A DNA stretch of 64,000 bases from Musa acuminata AAA Group. Lineage: Eukaryota; Streptophyta; Magnoliopsida; Zingiberales; Musaceae. The notes under the pieces are model-generated. The model saw only the letters and a list, made by a program, of their open reading frames with translations. It ran no database searches and was not told the DNA's origin. Within the stretch, counting starts at the first letter, position 1, and each line of letters opens with the position of its first letter. The translations under genes were made by a program, and so were the position numbers. The stretch covers positions 12,141,501 through 12,205,500 of the forward strand of contig NC_088340.1 in the NCBI RefSeq assembly GCF_036884655.1, in the 5' to 3' direction. Shown here piece after piece: positions 44,263 to 54,965 of the stretch.

Positions 44263-44833
44263 TAAGCTCACGGATGTTAGGGGAATTTCTAACTCAAAGA
44301 ATTAGGTACTCATGCAATGGTTTATATGCGAACGATGGAGTGTTCGTGGCCATCCCAAGGCGACCGAATCTCGATGCCATGGAGCATTGAAACTTTCTCT
44401 TCAGTATGAGAAGGATGCGTCCATAGGAGGCTGAAGTGTGTTGTGAGTTTAGCATATTGCTAGAACTTGAGGGGTGTAGCGGGGGACTATATTGACGTGG
44501 AGTCATAATCTAGCAAGTGCATTTGTAGGAGGCAGAACAATGCAGAGTTTGTTCAGCAAGGCGAAGTAGTCCAAAGGGATAGTGGTCTCCGAAACTTTCA
44601 TAGAGAAGGAAACAAAGAGAGATATTGCTCCAATGGGATAGATATCCAAGAGGGATAATTCCCGACTCTCTAGATAGAGAATCATGTGCAATAAATCGCA
44701 CATGTTAAGGAGTAGTACCTCAAAAACAACAACTCCACAAAGCTCAATGGACCGAGCGAGCGACGAGGAGTCATCGCATGATATCGCTTGAGAAAATGCA
44801 TTGGTAGATGCATTGCGAGATTAAGTGGGGGAG

Positions 44834-45273
44834 TGTTAGCTTGGCAAGTCCCATAATCCCACATTGGAAAAATCAGGCTTGTTATCTCCTATTGAAACTA
44901 TAAATAAGGTCTTGGGCTTTGAAGTCAGATGCACCACAAGAGGTACCACAAGTGGCACCACAAGAAAAACCTAAGTGTTTGCTTTGAGTTTAAGTCCACA
45001 CTTAGTTAAATAGTTTGGGCTTATACTTTGGGTTTTTTCTTGTTTAGTATTTTCGCGTGTTTTATGGCCTAGGAACATCTTCCTAAGGCATTTTGTAATA
45101 GTCCCTTTTTATAGTAGTGATTTGATTCTCTTTGGTCCGTGGATGTAGGTCAAGGTTAATTGACCGAACCGTGTAAATTTGGTATTCTTGTCGCTTTTAT
45201 CTTTTCCGCTTTATTGTCTTTGTTGGGTTACCAAAATTACCCTTTGGTAAATTTCCTGGGGCTATCTCTAACA
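44834..45273 (+). repeat. Co1 5' LTR
   Basis: TGTTAGCTTGGCAAGTCCCA to CTCTAACA. TATA box CTATAAATAAGG at 44897-44906. Short LTRs of this type are usual for Tork-lineage copia. Confidence 0.9.
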
Positions 45274-45314
45274 AACTGGTATCAGAGCCTGATTTCGGGA
45301 TCTTTTGGTAACGA

Positions 45315-47774
45315 TGACAATAACAAATGGTATAGGGAGCTGAGAACATTCCAAATGGTACGTCAAAGGAAGATCTTACGGGTATGGATAAGAAGGCCCG
45401 ATCCAGCATTATTCTAAATCTCTCTGATGAGGTTTTACGGGAGGTAGCTACGGAGACTACAGCTAAGAGCATGTGGGACAAGCTTAAAGCCTTGTATATG
45501 AAGAGGACAGTAGAGAATCGTCTCTACTTAAAGCAGAGTTTATATATGCTTCGGATGACTGAAGGTACATCTATACTCTCACATCTTGATAAGTTTGATT
45601 CTTTGGTTATAGATTTGGAGAATATAGATGCAAAAATTGATAATGAGGATAAGGCCCTATTACTCTTGTGTTCTCTTCCCCAATCTTTTAAGCATTTTCG
45701 TGATACTTTGATTTATGGAAAAGAAATAGTTTCGTATCAAGAAATTAAATCTGCACTGAAATCTAAGGAGCAGATAGACAGGAATATCACTGGAGAAAGT
45801 AGAGGGAATCAGGCTGAAGGTCTAGTTGTTAGGGGGAGAACAGATAAAAGGGAATTTGATAGTAGTAGATCTAAATCTAGATCTAAATCCAGACATAGAA
45901 ATTTGGAGTGCAGATATTATCATAAAATGGGGCACATTAAGGCCAATTGCTTTAAATTGAAAAATAAATTAAAGCAAAAGGAAAAAATTGTTGATAAAAC
46001 TACTGAATCCACTGAAGCTAGTGTAGCAACTGATGAGAATGTTGGAAATATTTTCTCTGCTACTGATGACAAGACGAGGTCTAAAAATGAATGGATTTTA
46101 GATTCAGGTTGTTCTTATCATATGTGTTCTAATAGAGATTTATTTTCCACATATGAATCTTATAATGGTGGAATTGTTTTAATGGGCAATAATGTAGCAT
46201 GTGATGTTGTTGGTAGAGGAACAATTTGAATTAAAATGCATGATGGTATTGTGAGGACGCTCACTAATGTTAGACATGTTCCTGATTTAAAAAAGAATCT
46301 CATCTCTTTAGGCACCCTAGAGGCCCTTGGGTGTAAATACACAACTGAAGATGGAGTTATGAAAGTTTCTAGAAGTGCTCTTGTTGTTATGAAAGCTTGC
46401 AGGTCTGGTAGCTTATATATTTTGCAGGGAACTACTGTCACGGGCTCAATTGCAGTCTCGTCATCATCATTGTCTGATTCTGACATCACCAAATTATGGC
46501 ATATGTGTTTGGGTCATATGAGCGAAAAAGGTTTGAGCATATTGTGCAAAAGGGGTCTACTTTATGGACAGAGTACTGGGCCACTGGATTTTTGTGAACA
46601 CTGCATTTTTGGAAAGCAGAAAAGAGTCAGCTTCAATTCTCCGGCAGTTCACAAAACAAAAGGTACTCTTGACTATATTCATTCAGACCTTTGGGGTCCA
46701 ACTCATGTTCAATCTAAGGGTGGTGCTAGGTATATATTGACTTTCATTGATGATTATTCCAGGAAAGTTTGGGTTTATTTTCTGAAGCATAAAAATGATA
46801 TTTTTCTAACCTTTAAACAATGGAAGGCTTTGATTGAGAAACAAATAGGTAAACAGATTAAGCAACTTCGAACAGATAATGGCATGGAATTTTGTGAAGG
46901 TGCCTTTAGTGAATTTTACAAAAATGAAGGAATCGTTTGGCATCGCATTGTTAGGATAACGCCTCAGCAAAATGGTGTGGCCGAACATATGAACAGAACA
47001 CTCTTGGAGAGAGCGAGGTGTATGATCTCAAATGCAGGGTTGACAAAGGACTTTTGGGCATAGGCAATTAATATGGCCTGTTACGTTATCAACCACGCTC
47101 CTTCTGCAGCACTTAACTTTAAAACTCCGGAGGAAGTTTGGTCAGGTACTCCTGTTGATTACTCTGATTTAAAATTTTTTGGGTGTCCACCATACATGCA
47201 TGTAAATGAAGGAAAATTAGAACCTCGAGCTAAAAAGTACATTTTCCTTGGGTATGCTTCTGGGGTGAAAGGATACAGATTATGATATTCTGATCCCAAA
47301 TCTCCAAAATTTATAATCAGTAGAGATGTTACTTTTGATGAATTGTTTATGTTATCTTCCAAAGAGGATTCTACTAGTTGTACAAATGATAGTACGCAGA
47401 AGTAGGTGGAGCTTGAGATTGGTAGTTCAGATTCTTTTCAGTCGAACTCTTCTACTCAAAGAATCCCAGTAGATGGTCCCGAGTCTACTGACGCAGATGA
47501 TCCAGAGGAAGAGCAATATTCCATAGCCAAGGATAGACCATGGAGAGATATTCGACCGCCACAAAGATATGCAAATTTGGTTACATATGCTTTGTCTGTT
47601 GCAGAAGAAACAAGTGAAGTTGGTGAGCCTACTGCCTACTCAGATGCAGTTTCTTATGATAATTCCGCTAAGTGGTTGATTGCGATGAATGAAGAAATTG
47701 AATTTCTCCATCGGAATAGAACTTGGGATCTTGTGAAGCCGCCTTCAGGTAAGAAAATTGTTGGATGCAAATAG
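45315..47774 (+). pseudogene. Co1 gag, protease and integrase, broken
   Basis: The gag N-terminus is missing; the frame enters at MDKKARSSIILNLSDEVLRE (45384) and runs through YMKRTVENRLYLKQSLYMLR, the zinc knuckle CRYYHKMGHIKANCF and protease WILDSGCSYHMCS. A TGA at 46227-46229 interrupts before the pre-integrase region ([14 protein letters not shown]). Integrase follows with [24 protein letters not shown] and [14 protein letters not shown]. Further stops are at 47061 (TGG to TAG after KDFWA), 47283 and 47403. The RT start (MNEEIEFLHRNRTWDLVKPP) ends at 47772, where almost all RT is gone. Confidence 0.87.
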
Positions 47775-47906
47775 GATACCATTGCTGAGGGAAAGGTCCT
47801 TATTCAGAAAATTCATACGAATGACGATTCAGCTGATATGCTTATGAAGCCTCTTCCGGTTTACAAGTTCAAGCAGTGCTTGGACTTAGTTGGTATTCAT
47901 TGTTAG
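47775..47906 (+). pseudogene. Co1 RNase H C-terminal remnant
   Basis: Directly after the TAG the frame reads DTIAEGKVLIQKIHTNDDSA, then DMLMKPLPVYKFKQCLDLVG and IHC, the usual end of Tork-lineage pol. Joining it to the first RT residues implies loss of roughly the whole RT/RNase H core. Confidence 0.85.
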
Positions 47907-47975
47907 TGATTGCCCATTAGGGCTTTTGTGAAGAAGGTGGAGCAAGTTTTGTTGGGACATGCCAAGGTGGAGATT

Positions 47976-48415
47976 TGTTAGTTTGGCAAGTCCCATAGTC
48001 CCACATCGGGAAAATCAGGCTTGTTATCTCCTATTAGAACTATAAATAAGGGCTTGGGCTTTGAAGTCAGATGCACCACAAGAGGTACCACATGTGGCAC
48101 CACAAGAAAAACCTAAGTGTTTGCTTTGGGTTTAAGTCCACACTCAGTTAAATAGTTTGGGCTTATACTTTGAGTTTTTTCTTGTTTAGTATTTTCGGGT
48201 ATTTTATGGCCTAGGAACATCTTCCTAAGGCATTTTGTAATAGTCCTCTTTTATAGTAATGATTTACTCCTCTTTGGTCCATGGATGTAGGTCAAGGTTA
48301 ATTGACCGAACCACGTAAATCTAGTGTTCTTGTTGCTTTTATCTTTTCTGCTTTATTATCTTTATTGGGTTGCCAAAATTACCCTTTGGTAAATTTCCTA
48401 GGGCTAGCTCTAACA
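47976..48415 (+). repeat. Co1 3' LTR
   Basis: 440 bases, preceded by the purine-rich GCCAAGGTGGAGATT. It differs from the 5' LTR mostly by transitions. TATA box at 48039-48050. Confidence 0.9.
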
Positions 48416-49165
48416 GGGAGCAACCCAAAGCAACACAAATGAAGGCATACTTAGAGTTGATATAGAGATCAAACTCAAGGGAGGGCTGACCCATGGAATG
48501 GTGGGCATGAGGGCCACTGTTAACTCATTGCAAAACGAGGAGCGGAGCAACTTGGGTGTAACTTGGTGAAGTACCCAAGCTGCATGAAGGGAGATAGCAT
48601 AGAAGATGAAACATGGAGCGAAGGCACAAAGCTTTCCTTAAACAGAGGTCAAAGACATGAACTCTTGTAGAGGCAAGAGCAAGATCATGTTGTTCCATGG
48701 GTCCTTCATTCTGATGGAGCGGACTCATCTTGCATAGTGCCAAAGATGAAAGGAGCTTTTGGGCATGTGCATCTTATCTTGGTAAAGCATTTGAGGGAGG
48801 AACAAAGGCAACTCAACTTGCGGAGGTGAAGTTGGGTTCAGAAGGTCTTGGCACGAGACAAGAGGACGCGGAGGCGGGTACTCTTAAAGAATATGCCACA
48901 ATATTATCATTCAAGTTGCCATGAAGGAAGTGGTGCATAGCGGAGATTATGCTAGTAAGGGTAGAGGCCCAAGATCCAAACAATGGCACACCATTTTTAG
49001 CAAAGTCGGTGGACTTCGGGAGCTACTAGGCAATAGACTGTCCTAGAGCGGTGCTTCATCTAGGTGTGACCCAAGAGCGGGTGGATAAAGGTCGATTACT
49101 AAAGGAGCGAACAAAATCGAAGGTGGAAGAGACCCTATGATGTATTGGCAGAGGCCACACGTGGA

Positions 49166-51128
49166 GAGATCACAATTCGAGTTCATCCCACAAGGATCAG
49201 AATGCAATAGAAATGTCACCAAGAGCCGACATGGAGCAGCAGATCGTGGTGGAACAGTTCATGATAATGCAATACACATGACATAGTCCTATAAGAGACT
49301 ATACAGAGGCATGATCAGGAGCTACTGGAAGCTCCACTTCGGTAAACAATACAATGGCAAGAAGGGCTATGGATTCAAGGAGTGAAGGCCATGGTACTGT
49401 AGAGGCGGGTCTTCCATGCATGCATCGAATCTTGCATTAGATGAAAGCCTTGGTTATCAGCATATGGGGGTTGTGTTCCACCAAGGAAAAAGTTTGAATG
49501 CAAGTACCAGTGAGTCCCATGGGAGGGACTTGATCATGCAGAGATATGATCGAAGCAGCTAGAGAGTTGGACTGCTCTAGAGCCCATATTCGCTTAAGGG
49601 AACCCGGCAAGTCAGAGGACAAGATCGAGTAAGCGAGCATTGCTACCAAGGAAGCTAAAGAGAATAGAATCGGTGCAAACCCTACAACGTGATGGTAGAG
49701 ACCATGCATGGGAGTTGCAGTATGTTTTTCCATCGACCTAAGGGAGTTGCTTGGAGTTGAAGTAGGGGGTCGAAAGGGGCGAAGAAGTGACAACGAGTCC
49801 AGAGGGACTTAACTACCCAAAATCAAGCATCAGTTAGAATGGAGGTAGACTCGGTGGAGTGCAACAGAAACATATCTACTGATCATGAAGAAAAGGGATG
49901 TAGATGCGACGCGACGGATAGTAGGGCCATGGGCATGGCAGCGCCATGGTACCGTAGAGGCGGGACTTCCGTGAAAGTCATTGATCCCTTGCTCTCACGG
50001 AGTGAGAGCACTTGGTCGTGAAAGGGGCAGAGGAGGTGGAACATGTAGAGGCAAACTCCAAGTACCGAAACAAGGTTGAAGGGCGGAGGCCAAGGAACTT
50101 CGTAAGACTGGTGTCAATGAGCTTCTCATTAAGATAGTCGAAAGTAAAGGACTTCAAGTTATGCAAGAGTGCACGACCAAGGAACGAAGCAAGCAGTACG
50201 TGGTGCTATACGTTTACCACTCAGTGGAGTAGGCAGTAGAGTTGATGGAGAAGACGGTACAATCCCAGAGGTGACCAAAACTATTAGAGACTTACTCCAA
50301 GTTGGGGTGAAAACTTATTGCATTCCAGAAGTTTGATGGTATTGAGAAGGTGAATCATAGTAGCTAACTCAATGCAAAGAGTACAAACACTTTGAGTGCT
50401 TCAAAAGTGTGAGCAAAGATTGGACGAAGGCCGATAACCAGCTCGATGCATGGAGTATAACCCTTGAGGAGACAGGCGAAGTCAAGTAACCATTGCCTTC
50501 TCAACTCTTAAGAGAATGGGTGAAACCGAGTACCCTAATTCTCGTATCTATCCAGTAGAGGAGCTCTGCACAAGTTCAAAGACCCTTCGAAGATATTAAA
50601 AGGTAATAGTTGTCAAATCCTCACCAATGGTGATCAGTGCTACTGAGAGTAGATTATCCGCTTCATTTCCTAATAGAATGTCAATCGAAAGTGGAAGTGA
50701 TGCGAATCTACTTGGAAGTGACAACTAAGTGAAAGAAGAGTCGATGGGTAAATTTTATGGAGGAAGGATCCAAAACTTCAAAAGTTTACGAGGCGATGCT
50801 CGTTAAAGTTCCAACAAGCATCCACCTAGTTCAAGCAGCATGAGGCATTTGAGAGACTAACGCATAGTAAGGATGGTGTTTTCCTTCATCTGGAGGATTC
50901 ATAGGAACCAACAGGGATCAACACAACTCAGCCAACCCCATACTAGAGTCAGAGTCATTGGCGAGTTGAAGTAGTATGGTGGATCAAAGGTTTGACTACT
51001 CAAAAATAGTAGCGGAGAGCAGCTGGGAGCCAAGAGGTGTATTGCAGCTAGAGCAGAAGATTGAAGACTCGGCAAAGGCAAGGAGTTGCAGTGTCGGCAA
51101 AGGCTTCGATGAGGATGTCGAAGGAATA
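49166..51128 (+). other. La-R 3' internal region, no recognised gene
   Basis: Almost 2 kb between the La-L homology and the 3' polypurine tract. ORFs are short, on both strands, without motifs. I see no tandem array beyond the two CATGGTACYGTAGAGGCGGG phrases. It is treated as non-coding payload of the La family. Confidence 0.55.
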
Positions 51129-51140
51129 AGTGGGGGAGAA

Positions 51141-51585
51141 TGTCACGGACAAAGTTCTAAATAGAATGTTTGATGTAATACTTATGTATTTCCATATCTT
51201 TTTATTTATTCATGCTTTGCACAGCATATAGAGGAACGGTCGATGACTTAACAACCCCATTTTAGTTGGGTTTGGTGACCTTCTTAGGCTTGTAAATAAA
51301 TGTTGTCATGTGGATACTTGTGAGAGATATTCGATCTATAGTAGACCATTTTGACCCTTTGTTGTGCAACCATTCAGAGCTTGTAAAGTCTATTTATAAT
51401 TTGCATTATCTATGAAGTGTTTCCTGGAATGTTTGCTTGTAGATCTCGAGTAAGGCATTTTCTCTAACCCGTTTTCTCTTTTGTATGTCCTAAGGGACCA
51501 TGGGAGGTTTCGGGGAGGCTGACCTTTGCAAACAGATACGCAAGGGTGCCACACGACTTAGGCAAAACCAGCTAAGTTCATGACA
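51141..51585 (+). repeat. La-R 3' LTR
   Basis: 445 bases, TGTCACGGACAAAG to GTTCATGACA, preceded by polypurine AGTGGGGGAGAA. It is the intact reference for the split La-L LTR. Confidence 0.88.
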
Positions 51586-52176
51586 AAATGAGAGACAAAA
51601 CTTCTAGCTTACATATTTCAAAGAAAAGCAAAGATTGCTAGCTTGCATATCTCAAAAGAGAAACAAAGATTACTAGCTTGCACATTTTAAAGTGAAGAAA
51701 AACTTGCTAGCTTGCACATCTCAAAAGAGAAGCAAAATTTGCTAGCTTGCACATTTTAAGAAAATGCAAAAGTGTTAGCTTACACATCCTAAGAAAAGCA
51801 AAATTGCTGACTTTCATATCTCAAAAACTTACTAGCCTGCATATTCAAAAGTGAAGTAAAACTTGCTAATTTATTAGTTTACATATTTTAAAAATTTGCT
51901 AGTTACACTTTTCTCCTTTTTGTTGATGACAAATGGGGGAGAAGTTATGATAATAATCAAGCATAGTATATTTTGATGTTTTCAAATTATGATGAGTTGA
52001 AATTATGCATGCATTACTCATGATTTTATATGCATGCAATGATATGAAAGTCATAGTTTCAAAGGTTATCGTTCTTTTTGAATGAAAGTTTGTTTTAATT
52101 CAATTTGGTATATTGATAGGGGGAGTTTAGTTTAAACTCTATCATCAATTAGTTGTTATCATCAAAAAGGAGGAGA
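51586..52176 (+). other. Sirevirus 3' non-coding region (assigned to Sv3)
   Basis: Contains a tandem repeat (51606-51868), an upstream polypurine tract in the context TTTTTGTTGATGACAAATGG (51931-51942), and the 3' tract AAAAAGGAGGAGAT (52165-52177). No ORF. It could instead come from Sv4; I assign it to Sv3 because the LTR that follows pairs with the Sv3 5' LTR. Confidence 0.6.
51606..51868. repeat. Tandem repeat, about 34-base unit, 7-8 copies
   Basis: Units begin CTAGCTTGCACAT or variants and contain CTCAAAAGAGAAGCAAA. Lengths vary from about 25 to 36 bases. It lies in the Sirevirus 3' region, before the upstream polypurine tract. Confidence 0.85.
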
Positions 52177-52788
52177 TCAATTGATGAAGTTAAGATCTAA
52201 CGTACATTTGAGTGACGTAGGACTAACTTCGATCATGGAAAAACAAATCGATTGAAGCAGGAAGAATCAGATGTTGGGTAAAAGTGAAACATGTAAGAAG
52301 ATTAGACGTCAAGCCGGAGGACTGGTCGATGTGCCGGAATGACTTCATGCCATGAGTTTGAGCATCGAACCGAAGGATCGGACATTGCATTAGAGGAGAT
52401 CAAATATTACAGAAGGTCAACATATCGATTAGGTAGTACGCCGAAGGATCGGATGAAGCGTTAGATGAACCAATGACATGCCAGATAATATAGGATTCAT
52501 GCTTGTAATTATACATATTCAGATCGAAAAAGTTTAGGTCTAATTGAGTTAGTTTCGGATGTAACCAGGCTAACTCAATTAGGGCCCATTAGGCCTGATT
52601 TAGGGTTGAGTTGGGCCCATTGGGTGGCCCATTCAGTAACCCAGAGCTAGGTCAAGCGGTGGCACTACTAGGGCTAGCGGTGGAACCGCTTGAGGCTCGG
52701 CCTCCCAAGTAGTGTTTGGGCAATGGTACTGCCTAGTGTTAAGCGATGGTACTACCCTGATAGGTGGTGATATCACTAGAGCCTAGTC
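52177..52788 (+). repeat. Sv3 3' LTR, first piece (5' terminus deleted)
   Basis: Begins CAATTGATGAAGTTAAGATC directly after the polypurine tract, so the first 28 or so bases (TGTTGAATCTCGGATTTTGA and on) are missing. Aligns with 39419-40010. Bases 52784-52788 (TAGTC) are the Sv5 duplication. Confidence 0.75.
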
Positions 52789-53987
52789 TGTTAGGATCGG
52801 AGCGGCACTAAGAGGGATGGGGTGAATTAGTGCAGCGAATTAAAAGGTCGGTTTTGACAAATCTTTTGTACGATAAAAATCGAACTCGGAAGTGCTTAAC
52901 TTGAAAGCGTATTCGTAAAGTTGTGCAGCAAAGGTAATGAGGAAATAAGGCAAGTAAGAAGGTTTGCAGTAATGTAAATAGCAGTAATGAAATGCAAACC
53001 AGAGATTACGTCGATTTTAAAGTGGTTCGGTCAAATGACCTACATCCACTTGCGAGGCCCCTCTTCGATGAGGCTCCCACCTTCCACTAGCAAATCTCTT
53101 GAAGGGGAAGGGTAAATACCTTTCTTACAACTTTTTACAAGCGGTTCACTCTCTTACAGATTTTCAGCAAGAAAGAAGGAGGTGAACACTAGCAAATTGA
53201 AAACAAGACTAGCTAAGACTTTTTTAAGACCTTTCTCTCAATCAATTGCTTCTCAAAAAAGTTGTAATCTCAGCTGAGATTTGAGGGGTATTTATAGGCC
53301 TCAAGAGGATTCAAATTTGGGCTCCAAAATTTGAATTCTCTTTGGTTTCCCGATGTTGGCGGTGCCACCGCCTGTCAGTGTTTGACACTGACAATGGACT
53401 GGCGGTGCCACCGCCCAGCCAAGCGGTGCCACTGCCCAGCTCTCGGGTGCTGGGCGATGCCACCGCGCTCTCCGGTTCATTGGTTGGGCTTTAAATTTAG
53501 CCCAAACCAAATCTAATTTTGGGCCCAGTTGGCCCCTAACCAGGATATAGGATTATCTCTTAATCCTAATCCTAATTACAAGTGAACTACATAACTAAAA
53601 ACATCCTAAGCAAGTTTTCAACCGCGAACGTCGAGTCTTGTTTCGGCAAGCTTTCCGACGAACTTCTTCCGACGGACTCCCAGCAAGCTCCCGATCTTGT
53701 GATGACTTTAACGAGTAGCCGAGCCTTCTCGGTGATCTCTGTGAACCTTTGATGATCTCTTTGGCGAACTTCCGAAAATTCCGACAGGTTCCCAATTTCT
53801 TCTCGGTTGGTTCCGGCAGCATCTACGGCGATTTTTCGGACTCCTAAACATCCATCGAACTTGACTCCGGTATTCTTGCTTTGTGTTTTCTGGTTATCGT
53901 AGTTAATCCTGCACATTTAACTCAATAATATGGATTAGATCAATTAACCCATCAATTGATTTTATCATCAAAATCTGAGATTCAACA
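52789..53987 (-). repeat. Sv5 3' LTR
   Basis: TGTTAGGATCGGAG...GAGATTCAACA on the plus strand. TATA box on the minus strand at 53289-53299. The GC-module array at 53356-53476 includes the inverted repeat GTCAGTGTTTGACACTGAC at about 53375-53393. Confidence 0.92.
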
Positions 53988-54001
53988 ATCTCCCCCTTTT
54001 T
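53988..54001 (-). promoter_or_regulatory. 3' polypurine tract of Sv5
   Basis: Minus strand AAAAAGGGGGAGAT before TGTTGAATC. Confidence 0.88.
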
Positions 54002-54965
54002 GATGATGACAATCAATTGATGACGGAGTTAAATATAACTCCCCCTATCTATATGCCATATTATGAGAAGATAAAAATACTTGAATTCCATCCCATTGAA
54101 TTCAAGCATAAACTGATAAGTTCTAACCATAGAACTTATCGTTATTCTCATTAAGCATAAGTAAATACGAAACTTCAATGAAAATCATTTTCAAGTCGAA
54201 TGATAAGAGATAATTTTTACTATGACAGGAGATAAAGATTTTCAACATGAATTTCATGATATAAATGTAAGGCATGCTTTCAATATGATCAATCAATCTT
54301 GCGATATTCTCAAAGATTTTGTAAGGCATATAAGACATTCATATCACACAAGCTTTTGCAATTCATATAAGTCATGTTATCGATGCGCATAAGACATTTT
54401 CATTAAGTCATGCTATCGAAATGGTATAAGTCATCACTTAGTCATCACTTCTCCCCCTTTGTCATCAACAAAAAGGGAATGAGACTTAAAGCATATAATT
54501 TGTGATTATAACATCAGGAATTCAGCATTGATCACACAAAAATTCATCATTCAAATTAAGTATGCTAAAATATTTACGCAAAGTTCATCTTAAAGGAAAA
54601 TTCAGCATTCATTCATTTTATCAAATCTCTTCTTTTTATAAATAACAAAAATTGTAGGTGTATAAGGAAGAGATTGTGAAAAAAAAATTCAAGTAGTAAC
54701 TCCAATAAGTCAAGATCATAATTCGAATACAAACTCATTCAAATTCAAATTGTCAACTTGAAACTCATAATCAAGCCATCAAAATCAATTTCGAGATTCA
54801 CAAAATATCATAAAATCATTAATCTTGATCAGATGGAAGCGGTGTTTGACTCAAGATAAGGTAATTTAACGTGTCATTTAGAATCGAAAGAGAAGGATCA
54901 AATTCACCGAGGAACGGAGAGAGGATGAAAAACTTTACGGAAAATCCATTCAAACAAGTTTATTC
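54002..54965 (-). other. 3' non-coding region of Sv5
   Basis: AT-rich, no credible ORF and no trace of ORF2. An upstream polypurine tract (minus AAAGGGGGAGAA) is at 54449-54460, about 460 bases from the 3' tract. Confidence 0.7.

Larger units (their letters stand above)
44834..48415 (+). mobile_element. Co1: Tork/Tnt1-like copia element with internal deletions
   Basis: LTRs of 440 bases each (44834-45273, 47976-48415) and perfect duplications GGGAG (44829-44833, 48416-48420). PBS at 45277-45288. It carries a partial gag, protease and integrase, but almost no RT or RNase H. It is inserted in La-R. Confidence 0.92.
44263..51585 (+). mobile_element. La-R: second coding-poor LTR element, 5'-truncated, holding Co1
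   Basis: 44263-44833 and 48421-49165 match the minus strand of La-L (from about 2125 down to 827). 49166-51140 is the element's 3' internal part, not present in La-L. It ends with polypurine AGTGGGGGAGAA (51129-51140) and the 3' LTR. Many short ORFs exist on both strands, none with a retroelement or other domain that I recognise. Two partly similar phrases (CATGGTACYGTAGAGGCGGG) occur near 49390 and 49945. The 5' LTR, PBS and first 400 bases are lost at the junction with Sv4. Confidence 0.7.
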
